Positions 1 through 6,700 of a DNA stretch of 13,913 bases are shown here, piece after piece. Position numbers and translations under genes: made by a program. The stretch is from an uncultured Bacteroidales bacterium (GTDB taxonomy: Bacteria > Bacteroidota > Bacteroidia > Bacteroidales > UBA932), in the NCBI GenBank assembly GCA_945983015.1, contig CAMFSN010000036.1:1-13913 (forward strand), read 5' to 3'. The number at the start of each line of letters is the position of its first letter. Position 1 is the first letter of the stretch. Under the pieces are notes generated by a model that saw only the letters and a list, made by a program, of their open reading frames with translations, searched no databases and was not told the origin of the DNA.

Positions 1-71
1 TCGAGGGACGTGCCGCCCACGGCTCGGTAGTGGGTGCCGAGATCCGCGGCTGGCGAAGGCCAGGCGTGATC

Positions 72-137
72 TAGGCGGGGTGGAAAATGTCGGGGATTTT
101 GCTATCCCTGGCAAAATCCTTCGACATTTGGAACTCC
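72..137. repeat. Palindromic insert splitting the left repeat copy
   Basis: This segment is present between blocks A and B on the left and absent on the right. Its core is a long imperfect inverted repeat: arm 85-102 pairs with arm 111-129 (AAATGTCG with CGACATTT, and GATTTTGC with GCAAAATC, around a small GG/CTT internal mismatch), leaving an 8-nt loop. The flanks weakly extend the symmetry. No target-site duplication longer than one base is seen at the junctions, and there is no coding capacity. It resembles a REP- or MITE-like mobile palindrome, but deletion from the right copy instead of insertion into the left is equally possible. Confidence 0.6.
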
Positions 138-204
138 CGAGAAGCCGAGCAGCCTCCGCCTGAAAACCATCTCCCGCGAGCAAATCGGGCTTTTTACTCA
201 CCGT

Positions 205-374
205 TAGTCTCAGGTCGGATGGTAAGAGGGGACCTGCCTGGATGTAAGGGAGGAAAACTGCATGGATGTGATCGGGAAATTACCCTGAATATAGGGGGGA
301 ATCAACTTTGCGAAAAATCAGGGAATCAATATTGCGGATTACAGCTGAGGATTATAGGCGTGAGGCTGTCGGCT
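205..374. other. Spacer between repeat copies, no feature recognised
   Basis: This stretch separates the two repeat copies. I see no credible gene, RNA or promoter in it. Open frames running through it use the same DNA as the repeats and resemble no known family. Confidence 0.4.
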
Positions 375-553
375 TCGGGGGACGTGCCGCCCACGGCTCG
401 GGAGTGGGTGCCGAGATCCGCGGCTGGCGAAGGCCAGGCGTGATCGAGAAGTCGAGCAGCCTCCGCCTGAAAACACTGTTCCGTGAGCAAAATAGCCTTT
501 TTACTCACCGTGGATTACATGAGGGAGGAGGCTCTGACACTTTGACTGTGTCG

Positions 554-622
554 GAGACAAATTGTCTCGAAAGTGGAGTGTTGAATAATATCTGTAGCGT
601 GGCACTGAACAAAGCAGTGCCA
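554..622. other. Two small hairpins downstream of the repeats
   Basis: GAGACAA and TTGTCTC (554-560 and 562-568) form a near-perfect palindrome around a single A. TGGCACTG and CAGTGCCA (600-607 and 615-622) form a perfect 8-bp stem with a 7-nt loop. Neither is followed by a T-run, so neither looks like a classical terminator. They may be operators or RNA stems in an untranscribed or leader region; the role is unknown. Confidence 0.45.
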
Positions 623-688
623 AGTCCGGCCAGGAAAAATAACAGTGCGAATCAGCGCCAGGATAAGCTCCGGGATTGGATTAGAGAG

Positions 689-840
689 GGCGGAAGAAGT
701 GGGGATTGAGGAAGAGGAAGGAAAGGCGGAAGAAGTGGGGAATTGAGGAGGTGAAGTAGGAGGAGGAAGAGTTGGGATTGGCATAAGATGGAGAATAAGA
801 GGGAGAATTGGCATAAAAGAGAGGATTGGCATAGAAAATG
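689..840. repeat. Purine-rich imperfect tandem repeat tract
   Basis: The plus strand is almost entirely A and G here. A 16-nt unit, GGCGGAAGAAGTGGGG, occurs at 689-704 and 725-740, 36 bp apart. The 9-mer ATTGGCATA recurs at 777-785, 807-815 and 825-833, spaced 30 and 18 bp. All spacings are multiples of six, which suggests growth by slippage of a hexamer-like purine unit. The tract ends about 65 bp before the start of the next gene. It could form unusual DNA structure or simply be decaying intergenic sequence. Confidence 0.6.
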
Positions 841-905
841 ATGAATATGCTGAGGTGGGCGAGTAGAAAAGTCCGAAAAACATTACATATAATAATCATT
901 TTATT

Positions 906-1514
906 ATGGGAACAATTTTATCAAGTATAGCTGAGAAAGCTGGCAGGTCCATCAAGAATTGGTGGCTGTATCTATTATCTGGAATCTTATGTGTGGTAGC
1001 AGGAGTATTTGTGTTCTGTAATCCGAGATCCAGTTTTATCGCCATGAGTTCACTTATCGGAGTCGTTTTTCTGGTATCCGGTGTGGTAGATCTCGTCGTG
1101 GCAGTAACTAGCAGAAACTATTTTATGACCAGAAGCTATAACGTGCTCGGAGGAATTCTGGACATTCTGGTAGGTCTCCTTCTTTGTGCCAATCCTATGT
1201 TCAACGCCCTCGCCCTTCCGATCATAGCCGGAATCTGGCTGATGTACCACAGCTTTATGATAATTGGCATCGCCGGAGATTTCAAGTCCCTGAACGTTAA
1301 GGGAGCATCCTGGGGAATTGTGGCAGGCATACTGCTTCTGATTTTATCCTTCTTTATAGTGTTCAAACCTTTCTCTTTCGGGGCAGGCGTGATTACAACT
1401 CTGATGGGGATTGCCTTTCTGCTATTCGGCCTGGTCCTTATCCTGGGCTCCTTAAGATTGAGGAAAGTGCATAATACCGTCAAGGATATATTTGAAGGAA
1501 AAGTTGACTATTAA
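906..1514 (+). CDS. DUF308/HdeD-like six-helix inner-membrane protein
   Basis: The 202-residue product is very hydrophobic and has about six predicted transmembrane helices: roughly 19-38, 43-68, 76-95, 99-120, 132-152 and 158-180. They fall in pairs separated by short loops, with an Asn-Pro after helix 1 (39-40) and another after helix 3. This is the repeat architecture of the DUF308 family, which includes the acid-resistance membrane protein HdeD. The charged N-terminus (residues 10-17) and the basic C-terminal tail are probably cytoplasmic. The molecular function of most family members is unknown, and an acid-stress role should not be assumed. The ATG lies in an A/T-rich leader without a clear promoter; a weak 7-bp inverted repeat (889-895 and 901-907) overlaps the start codon. 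The gene appears monocistronic, since the next gene has its own promoter. Confidence is high for the family and low for the role. Confidence 0.85.
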   Translation: MGTILSSIAEKAGRSIKNWWLYLLSGILCVVAGVFVFCNPRSSFIAMSSLIGVVFLVSGVVDLVVAVTSRNYFMTRSYNVLGGILDILVGLLLCANPMFNALALPIIAGIWLMYHSFMIIGIAGDFKSLNVKGASWGIVAGILLLILSFFIVFKPFSFGAGVITTLMGIAFLLFGLVLILGSLRLRKVHNTVKDIFEGKVDY

Positions 1515-1521
1515 AAACTTG

Positions 1522-1559
1522 GAGATACTTTGTTATCTCGAAATTAATTGCTATCTTTG
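1522..1559 (+). promoter_or_regulatory. rpmE2: rpmE2 promoter with inverted repeat over the -33 box
   Basis: The -33 box TTTG (1529-1532), a 19-nt spacer and the -7 box TATCTTTG (1552-1559) match the Bacteroidota housekeeping promoter. A perfect 6-bp inverted repeat, GAGATA (1522-1527) and TATCTC (1534-1539), brackets the -33 box. It could be an operator or the 3' hairpin of the upstream membrane-protein transcript. There is no T-run after it. Confidence 0.75.
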
Positions 1560-1589
1560 CGCTCCGAATTTTTAAACACTAGTGTAATT

Positions 1590-1841
1590 ATGAAGACAGC
1601 AATTCATCCCGAAACCTACCGTCTTGTAGCTTTCAAGGATATGTCTAACGGAGATGTATTCATCACCCGCTCTTGCGCTACTACGAAAGAGACCATTACC
1701 GTGGACGGTGTTGAGTACCCTGTAGTAAAGGTCGAGATCTCTAACACTTCTCACCCTTTCTATACTGGTAAGACCAAGATTGTGGATACTGCCGGCCGTG
1801 TAGATCAGTTCTACCAGAGGTACAAGAGCAGGAAGAAGTAA
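1590..1841 (+). CDS. rpmE2: 50S ribosomal protein L31, type B (zinc-independent)
   Basis: The 83-residue product matches type B L31 along its length: IHPE near the N-terminus, FKDMSNGDVFITRS, VDGVEYPV, EISNTSHPFYTGK and DTAGRVDQF. L31 binds the 50S subunit and helps bridge the subunits. Zinc-binding L31 carries paired cysteines; here the only cysteine is residue 29, so this is the Cys-minus form that does not need zinc. I chose ATG 1590 because an in-frame ATG 14 codons upstream (1548) overlaps the -7 box and would add non-homologous residues. The gene has its own promoter and terminator, so it is a single-gene unit. In several bacteria the Cys-minus paralogue is controlled by zinc through Zur. 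In Bacteroidota it is often the only L31, and I cannot see whether a second one exists. Confidence 0.96.
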   Translation: MKTAIHPETYRLVAFKDMSNGDVFITRSCATTKETITVDGVEYPVVKVEISNTSHPFYTGKTKIVDTAGRVDQFYQRYKSRKK

Positions 1842-1869
1842 GATACTTCTCAAAAACTTCTCATAGGTT

Positions 1870-1907
1870 AAAAAAGCGACTGGCAAGAGATTGTCGGTCG
1901 CTTTTTT
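1870..1907 (+). terminator. Rho-independent terminator after rpmE2
   Basis: A stem with arms 1870-1886 and 1891-1907 (AAAAAAGCGAC against GTCGCTTTTTT, then six more pairs including G-U) is closed by a GAGA tetraloop and ends in a six-T run. The A-run and T-run symmetry suggests it could also work in the reverse direction. Confidence 0.9.
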
Positions 1908-1967
1908 CTGGGAATGATATCTGCCAAATTGCGGCTACGGTATCGCGGAAAACTCAGTAATAATTCT

Positions 1968-2006
1968 TAAATTTGTAGGGTGTCGAGAAGGCACCCTATA
2001 AATTTA
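1968..2006 (+). promoter_or_regulatory. glmM: glmM promoter region with 15-bp inverted repeat
   Basis: TAAATTTG (1968-1975) fits the Bacteroidota -7 box; no convincing TTTG stands 19-20 nt upstream. The -7 box is itself the outer part of an inverted repeat: arm 1968-1982 is complementary to arm 1992-2006 at 14 of 15 positions, with a 9-nt spacer. Because transcription would start near 1979-1983, the left arm would lie mostly outside the RNA. The symmetry is therefore better explained as a DNA operator than as an RNA stem. Confidence 0.65.
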
Positions 2007-2013
2007 TAACTGT

Positions 2014-3432
2014 ATGAGTTTGATTAAATCAATTTCCGGAATTCGTGGAACCATAGGTGGGCCGGTGGGTGAAGGCCTTACGCCTGTAGATGTAGTTAAG
2101 TTCACCTATGCTTATGTAGCCACTCTGCCTTCAAGGGTGGCCAAACCTCAGGATAGAAAATATAAGGTGGTAGTCGGAAGAGACGCCCGCATCAGTGGAG
2201 AGATGGTGGAGCAGTTGGTCTGTGGTACTCTCATCGCCTGCGGAGTGGATGTAGTCAAGTGCGGCTACGCCAGCACGCCGACTACGGAATTGGCAGTCAG
2301 ATATGCCCAGGCAGACGGAGGCATCATAATTACGGCCTCGCACAACCCGCGGCAGTGGAACGCCCTCAAACTCCTCAATGAGCAGGGAGAGTTCCTTACA
2401 GCAGCTCAGGGACAGCAGATTCTGGACTTGGCAGACAGTGGAAAATTCGACTTCGCACAGGTCGATGAGCTGGGTAAAATCACAGAGCACGACTTCACCG
2501 ACGAGCATATTCAGGACGTGTTGAATCTGGAGGCAGTGGATGTGGAAGCTATCCGCAATGCCCACTTCAAGGTGGCACTTGACAGTATCAACTCCGTGGG
2601 CGGCATCATTATGCCGCGGCTGCTGAAAGCCCTCGGTGTAGAGTGCAAGCAGCTTTTCGGAGATGTGACTGGCGATTTTGCCCACAATCCTGAACCTCTC
2701 CCTAAGAATCTCGTGGAACTCAGCCGCGTGGTAAAAGAGGAGCATTGCGACCTGGGAATCAGCGTGGATCCGGACGTGGACAGGCTCGCCTTCATCTGTG
2801 AGAACGGAGAGCCATTCGTGGAGGAATATACCCTGGTAAGTGTGGCCGATTATCTTCTCGAAAGAGCTGAAAAACAAGGCCTTAAGAATATGGCTACAGT
2901 GTCCAACCTCAGTTCCAGCAGAGCCCTTAGGGATGTAACTGAGGCTCACGGAGGAGTTTATTACGCAGCCGCTGTGGGCGAAGTTAACGTGACCACTAAG
3001 ATGCACGAGGTGAATGCCCTGATAGGTGGAGAAGGTAACGGAGGAGTAATCTATCCGGCCTCACATTGCGGAAGGGATGCTATGGTAGGTGTGGCTCTGT
3101 TCCTGAGTCAGCTCGCACATAAGGGTCTCAGTGCCAGTGAGTATAAAAAGACTCTGCCGCAGTACTACATAGCTAAAAACAGGATAGATCTCTCCGATTC
3201 TTCTGTAATCGATAAGATACTCGACAGTCTGAAGGAACACTTCAAGAACGAGAAAATCAATACCATAGACGGAGTGAAGATAGATTTCGAGAAGAGCCGC
3301 AGCTGGGTTCACCTCCGCAAATCTAACACCGAACCTATCATCCGCGTCTATAGCGAGGCCCCTACTGAAGAGGAGGCGACACGCCTGGGAGAAGAGGTGG
3401 TGAAACTTGCCTATAGTATCATCAATCAGTAA
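2014..3432 (+). CDS. glmM: Phosphoglucosamine mutase (GlmM-type phosphohexomutase)
   Basis: The 472-residue alpha-D-phosphohexomutase probably converts glucosamine-6-phosphate to glucosamine-1-phosphate, the step leading to UDP-GlcNAc for peptidoglycan, lipid A and capsule. The four-domain layout is complete: the substrate loop SGIRG (8-12), the phosphoserine loop TASHNPRQWNALK with catalytic Ser109, the magnesium loop DPDVDR (252-257), the sugar-specificity loop GGEGNGG (338-344) and the phosphate-binding loop RKSNTEPIIRVYSE (435-448). The GGEGNGG loop differs from the GGEQSGH of enterobacterial GlmM and resembles the archaeal and Bacteroidota branch, so phosphomannomutase or phosphoglucomutase activity cannot be excluded. 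Length is normal. The next gene starts 5 nt after the stop, which implies co-transcription. The promoter upstream carries an unusual inverted repeat. Confidence 0.9.
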   Translation: MSLIKSISGIRGTIGGPVGEGLTPVDVVKFTYAYVATLPSRVAKPQDRKYKVVVGRDARISGEMVEQLVCGTLIACGVDVVKCGYASTPTTELAVRYAQADGGIIITASHNPRQWNALKLLNEQGEFLTAAQGQQILDLADSGKFDFAQVDELGKITEHDFTDEHIQDVLNLEAVDVEAIRNAHFKVALDSINSVGGIIMPRLLKALGVECKQLFGDVTGDFAHNPEPLPKNLVELSRVVKEEHCDLGISVDPDVDRLAFICENGEPFVEEYTLVSVADYLLERAEKQGLKNMATVSNLSSSRALRDVTEAHGGVYYAAAVGEVNVTTKMHEVNALIGGEGNGGVIYPASHCGRDAMVGVALFLSQLAHKGLSASEYKKTLPQYYIAKNRIDLSDSSVIDKILDSLKEHFKNEKINTIDGVKIDFEKSRSWVHLRKSNTEPIIRVYSEAPTEEEATRLGEEVVKLAYSIINQ

Positions 3433-3437
3433 AATCG

Positions 3438-4502
3438 ATGTTCAGCTTCAGAACCACTCCCATAGAAGAGCAGATGGATAAGGCTCTGCTTCACGGAAAG
3501 GTAGCCTGTTTCTGTACCCAGAACTGTTACGACACCGAGAAGCAGAGATATATGTACGAGATTTTTCAAAGCAGAGGAAATCTCGCCAGGCTCATTCTGC
3601 CATCTTCCACCGAACTCACTCCTGGGACGGCCCATATCCAATTCGGCTCAGAAGATCTCGAAGGACTCGACGCGGTGGTAGTGGAGATTCAGGACGTGGG
3701 CGTGCGGTACTTTAACTACACTCGCGACGTGATGCGTCTGCTGAGCGTGCGGGCCCGTATGGAAGAGGGTCCCGCCATCTATGTCATCGACCATATGAAC
3801 CCGCTGGGACGCATAGTCGAGGGGACGATGCCTCTGATCGATGCGGATCTCTGGACCCCGAAAGTGGCACACAGGCACGGGTTGACATTGGCCGAACTAT
3901 GCTGCCTCTACTGCTCAGAGATAGATGCCAAGTTCCCCCTGCACGTGATCTCTGCCGAGGTCCATCGCTCCGGACGCGACATAATGCCTTGGACCATAGC
4001 CCCTTCCTCTGACCTGCCGGGGATGTTCTCCTGCACTATGTACAGCGGCGGAGGCCTTTGGAATAACACCAGCATCAGCCCTGCCATCGGAACTTCCCGT
4101 CCCTATGAGTACATAGGCGCGAGTTGGCTTACTCCAGGCCAAGTCTCGGCTCCACCGGCTCCGGAAGGCGTGATTATGCGTCCTTGCAGTTTCACTCCTT
4201 CTGCCGGTCCTTACGAGGGAAAGGCTTGCCGAGGTTATCAGATACTGTTAAAACCTGGGGTGGAGTATCATAGTCTGCTGCATACCCTGGAGCTGATGCG
4301 ATATTTCGCAGAGCACTACTCCCAATTCGAGATGTACCCCGGGCTTTTCACTAAGGTGGCAGACCCTGTGATAGCGGAGTATCTTAAGGGAAATATTACT
4401 TTCGATATAGTGCAGGAGCACGTCAAGGGGGAGGAACAGAAGTGGATCAGGAAGGCGAAACGTTTCATCCTATACGACGAGAGCCCATACAGAATCAAAT
4501 AA
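3438..4502 (+). CDS. Divergent NamZ/DUF1343 (GH171-like) protein, cytoplasmic
   Basis: The 354-residue product belongs to the DUF1343 family, whose characterised members (NamZ, GH171) remove terminal N-acetylmuramic acid from peptidoglycan fragments. Family landmarks are present: EIQDVGVRYFNYT (83-95), DHMNPLGRIVEG (118-129), HRHGLTLAELC (145-155), a GGGLWNNTSIS-type stretch ending TSRPYEYIGASWL (204-231) and SFTPSAGPYEGK (251-262). Two features are atypical. The family's SPEHG motif, which carries the proposed catalytic glutamate, is replaced by PSSTE (55-59), and the usual TNQTG is CTQNC (26-30). There is also no signal peptide, whereas many relatives are exported. The tight link to glmM suggests an amino-sugar or cell-wall role, but activity as a muramidase is doubtful. 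It could be a binding or regulatory derivative. Family assignment is firm; function is open. Confidence 0.82.
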   Translation: MFSFRTTPIEEQMDKALLHGKVACFCTQNCYDTEKQRYMYEIFQSRGNLARLILPSSTELTPGTAHIQFGSEDLEGLDAVVVEIQDVGVRYFNYTRDVMRLLSVRARMEEGPAIYVIDHMNPLGRIVEGTMPLIDADLWTPKVAHRHGLTLAELCCLYCSEIDAKFPLHVISAEVHRSGRDIMPWTIAPSSDLPGMFSCTMYSGGGLWNNTSISPAIGTSRPYEYIGASWLTPGQVSAPPAPEGVIMRPCSFTPSAGPYEGKACRGYQILLKPGVEYHSLLHTLELMRYFAEHYSQFEMYPGLFTKVADPVIAEYLKGNITFDIVQEHVKGEEQKWIRKAKRFILYDESPYRIK

Positions 4503-4574
4503 TAATCAGACTGTTAGGATCTAATAATACTTTAAGGTTTTCTGGAATCTGTTTATTCCGAAGCTAAGTTTAAT
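4503..4574 (+). promoter_or_regulatory. Leader upstream of glpA with small inverted repeats
   Basis: This A/T-rich gap holds GGAAT and ATTCC (4544-4548 and 4555-4559, spacer 6 nt) and TTAG and CTAA (4514-4517 and 4521-4524, spacer 3 nt). I find no exact TAnnTTTG box. Either a weak promoter lies here or glpABC is read from upstream. Operator function of the repeats is only a possibility. Confidence 0.3.
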
Positions 4575-6158
4575 ATGAAGGAATTTGACGTCATAATCAT
4601 CGGGGCAGGCATCACCGGGGCTGGTACAGCCAGGGACTGTGCCCTAAGGGGTCTAAAGACTCTGCTCATCGAAAGGGCAGACATAGCCGATGGCGCCTCC
4701 GGCAGAAATCACGGCCTGCTCCATAGCGGAGCCCGTTATGCCGTCGGCGACCCCGAATCCGCCTGTGAATGTATCAAGGAGAATATGATACTTCGCAAGG
4801 TAGCCTCCAATTGCGTAGAAGCCACGGACGGACTTTTTATCTCCCTTCCGGAAGACGGCCTTGAATACAGGGACAAATTTCTAAAGAAATGCGCGGAGGC
4901 AGGCATACATACCCAGACCCTTAGTCCGCAGAAAGCCCTTAGCCTCGAACCCCTGGTCAATCCCGAACTAATCTCCGCAGTAAAGGTGCCCGACGCTTCG
5001 GTGGATCCTTTCCGCCTCGTTTCGGCCAATGTCCTCGATGCTCGCCTTCACGGAGCTGAAGTCCTTACCCAACAGGAAGTTACCGAAATAATAAAGGAAG
5101 ATGGAAGGGTAAAGGGCCTGAAGGTTCTGGATAAGAGCAGCGGGACGGTCAATACCTATTATGCCCATTATATAGTTAACGCTGCGGGAATCTGGGGGGC
5201 TAAGATAGCCGAGATGGCCGGAGTTCACATAGGGATGCTCCCAGCCAAGGGCTCCCTTCTGGTCTTCGACCATAGGGTCACCAGGATGGTCATCAACCGT
5301 TGTCGTAAACCTGCCAATGCCGATATCCTCGTCCCTGGAGATGTGGTCAGCGTCCTGGGCACCACCTCCGACAAAGTGCCTTTCGAGCAGTGCGACGATA
5401 TGAAAGTGACTAAGGAGGAGGTCGATTTGCTCCTCAGGGAAGGCTGTAAACTCGTGCCAAGCCTCGCTCAGACCCGAATCATCAGGGCCTATGCCGGAGT
5501 GCGTCCTCTGGTAGCCAGCGACGACGACCCGAGCGGGCGTAACGTCAGCCGCGGCATAGTGCTGCTCGACCACCTCAAACGCGACGGAGTTGATGGCTTC
5601 ATCAGTATCACCGGAGGTAAACTGACCAGTTATCGCCTGATGGCTGAGATGACTGCCGACCTGCTGTGCAGTAAATTGGCCATCAAGGCCAAGTGTCATA
5701 CGGCCGATACTCCACTTCCTGGCTCAGAGAAGAGCGTAAAGTTCTCCTCCGTAGTAAGGAAGGCCAGGGAGATGAAGATGGATACTTCCGTAATCGAGGC
5801 TGCAGTGAGCCGTCACGGTTCTCAGGTAGAGGCTATGGATTTCAGCGGAAAGGGTTCGGAGCTGGTCTGCGAATGTGAAAAGGTCTGCAGGGCCGAGATA
5901 GCCTATGCGGTGAAAGTCCTGGGAGTCAAGACTCTGGATGATCTCAGGCGCAGAACCAGAGTAGGAATGGGCCCTTGTCAAAGCAGTTACTGTGTCGAGA
6001 AGGCAGCTAAGGCTTTGGCAGAAGAATTGGGGGATACGAGCCTCTCTGAAGAATTGAAAAAAGACTATCTCCAGCATAGATGGAAAGGAATTGTGCCTGT
6101 ATGTAGAGCTGAACAACTCGCTCAGGCTGAATATCTTAGAAACAAGTACGGAAAATGA
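4575..6158 (+). CDS. glpA: Anaerobic glycerol-3-phosphate dehydrogenase subunit A
   Basis: The 527-residue flavoprotein oxidises sn-glycerol-3-phosphate to dihydroxyacetone phosphate and passes electrons through GlpB and GlpC to menaquinone at the inner face of the membrane. The N-terminus has the FAD dinucleotide fold GAGITGAG (10-17). Further family landmarks are GRNHGLLHSGARYA (43-56), the FAD-contact stretch VNAAGIWG (201-208), RAYAGVRPL (304-312) and TGGKLTSYR (346-354). The C-terminus carries a BFD-like [2Fe-2S] domain with Cys432, Cys434, Cys468 and Cys473, which distinguishes GlpA from aerobic GlpD. Length fits the family. The stop codon overlaps the glpB start (ATGA), so the two are translationally coupled. 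No glycerol kinase or transporter gene is in the window. Confidence 0.95.
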   Translation: MKEFDVIIIGAGITGAGTARDCALRGLKTLLIERADIADGASGRNHGLLHSGARYAVGDPESACECIKENMILRKVASNCVEATDGLFISLPEDGLEYRDKFLKKCAEAGIHTQTLSPQKALSLEPLVNPELISAVKVPDASVDPFRLVSANVLDARLHGAEVLTQQEVTEIIKEDGRVKGLKVLDKSSGTVNTYYAHYIVNAAGIWGAKIAEMAGVHIGMLPAKGSLLVFDHRVTRMVINRCRKPANADILVPGDVVSVLGTTSDKVPFEQCDDMKVTKEEVDLLLREGCKLVPSLAQTRIIRAYAGVRPLVASDDDPSGRNVSRGIVLLDHLKRDGVDGFISITGGKLTSYRLMAEMTADLLCSKLAIKAKCHTADTPLPGSEKSVKFSSVVRKAREMKMDTSVIEAAVSRHGSQVEAMDFSGKGSELVCECEKVCRAEIAYAVKVLGVKTLDDLRRRTRVGMGPCQSSYCVEKAAKALAEELGDTSLSEELKKDYLQHRWKGIVPVCRAEQLAQAEYLRNKYGK

Positions 6159-6700
6159 GGGCAGATGTAATCATCATAGGCGGAGGGCAGCAGGATGCCG
6201 CCCTGGCCACAAGGCTTCTCGAAGCCGGAAAAAAGGTCCTTCTCATCTTCGAAGGCAGAAAAAGTGAGGATAGAAGCAGGGAAGAGTTCCGTGCAAAGGG
6301 CGGCAGCCTGCTTGCCGGAGATAAGGTATGCAGGGTGGATTGGGCAGAGGATGGAAGCCGCGTCGAGGCCATTTACACCGAAGGTCTAGAAGACACGGCC
6401 CTTAGGGCTGAAGCCTATGTGCTCTGCTCCGGAAGGTTTTTCATAAGAGGCCTTCTCTCGGAGGAAGACAGGGTCTGGGAACCGGTCTTCGGAGTAGATG
6501 TCAAATACTTGAAAGACAGTTCCCGATGGTGCGATCCTGACTTCTTCGCTCCACAGCCTTTCGATTCTTTCGGGGTAATCCCGAGTGAGGATTGCAAGGC
6601 GCTTAAAGATGGAAAGGAGGTAGAAAATCTCTATGTGACAGGGGACATCCTTTGCGATGGAATCGATAATACGGAAGAGTTATGCAAGAGAATAATTTGA
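6155..6700 (+). CDS. glpB: Strongly shortened GlpB-like flavoprotein subunit
   Basis: The position between glpA and glpC, with a 4-nt overlap upstream and a 19-nt overlap downstream, marks this as the GlpB subunit. At 181 residues it is under half the roughly 420 of the E. coli protein. Residues 1-32 form the opening beta-alpha-beta of an FAD fold (DVIIIGGG at 4-11), but the usual third glycine region reads GQQDA. Residues about 47-170 match the C-terminal third of GlpB: GGSLLAGDKV, VLCSGRFFIRGLLSE (89-103), EPVFGVDV (109-116), DFFAPQPFDSFGV (129-141) and VENLYVTGDIL (156-166). The middle of the protein is missing, and so is the final glycine/cysteine-rich FAD motif that normally follows the last strand. 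The frame is intact and overlaps are neat, so this looks like a selected compact form rather than a pseudogene, though a decayed subunit or assembly deletion is possible. Confidence 0.8.
   Translation: MRADVIIIGGGQQDAALATRLLEAGKKVLLIFEGRKSEDRSREEFRAKGGSLLAGDKVCRVDWAEDGSRVEAIYTEGLEDTALRAEAYVLCSGRFFIRGLLSEEDRVWEPVFGVDVKYLKDSSRWCDPDFFAPQPFDSFGVIPSEDCKALKDGKEVENLYVTGDILCDGIDNTEELCKRII

Larger units (their letters stand above)
1..511. repeat. Duplicated GC-rich intergenic segment, two copies
   Basis: Two blocks occur twice in the same order. Block A lies at 1-71 and again at 375-445, with mismatches at positions 4 and 28 of the first copy. Block B lies at 138-204 and again at 445-511, more diverged in its second half but ending in the same T-run followed by ACTCACCGT. 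In the right copy A and B abut. In the left copy they are separated by 66 bp carrying a large palindrome. Block A contains short self-complementary parts (CTCGG with CCGAG, and CCCAC with GTGGG), so a transcript could fold. The left copy begins at the window edge and may extend beyond it. No protein is recognisable across either copy. The function is unknown; a dispersed intergenic repeat family is an inference. Confidence 0.8.

Noticed and set aside
1..511. CRISPR-like array from the direct repeats
   Set aside because: There are only two copies, each far longer than CRISPR repeats, without regular spacers or cas genes.
87..709. Two overlapping plus-strand open frames (87-443 and 308-709) across the left repeats
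   Set aside because: They run through both the palindrome and the duplicated noncoding blocks in different frames, have no known-family likeness, and appear to reflect the GC-rich repeats rather than coding.
515..899. Minus-strand open frames rich in Ser, Pro and Phe
   Set aside because: The composition comes from the purine-rich plus strand. The starts lie 6-23 bp from the divergent DUF308 gene with no room for a promoter, and two frames are open at once, as expected for low-complexity DNA.
1548..1589. N-terminal extension of rpmE2 from an upstream in-frame ATG
   Set aside because: The extension overlaps the -7 box TATCTTTG and adds residues absent from L31 proteins.
4968..5699. Long minus-strand open frames inside glpA, glmM and the patatin gene
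   Set aside because: They are antisense shadows of strongly conserved plus-strand genes, with no family motifs and no promoter or leader of their own.
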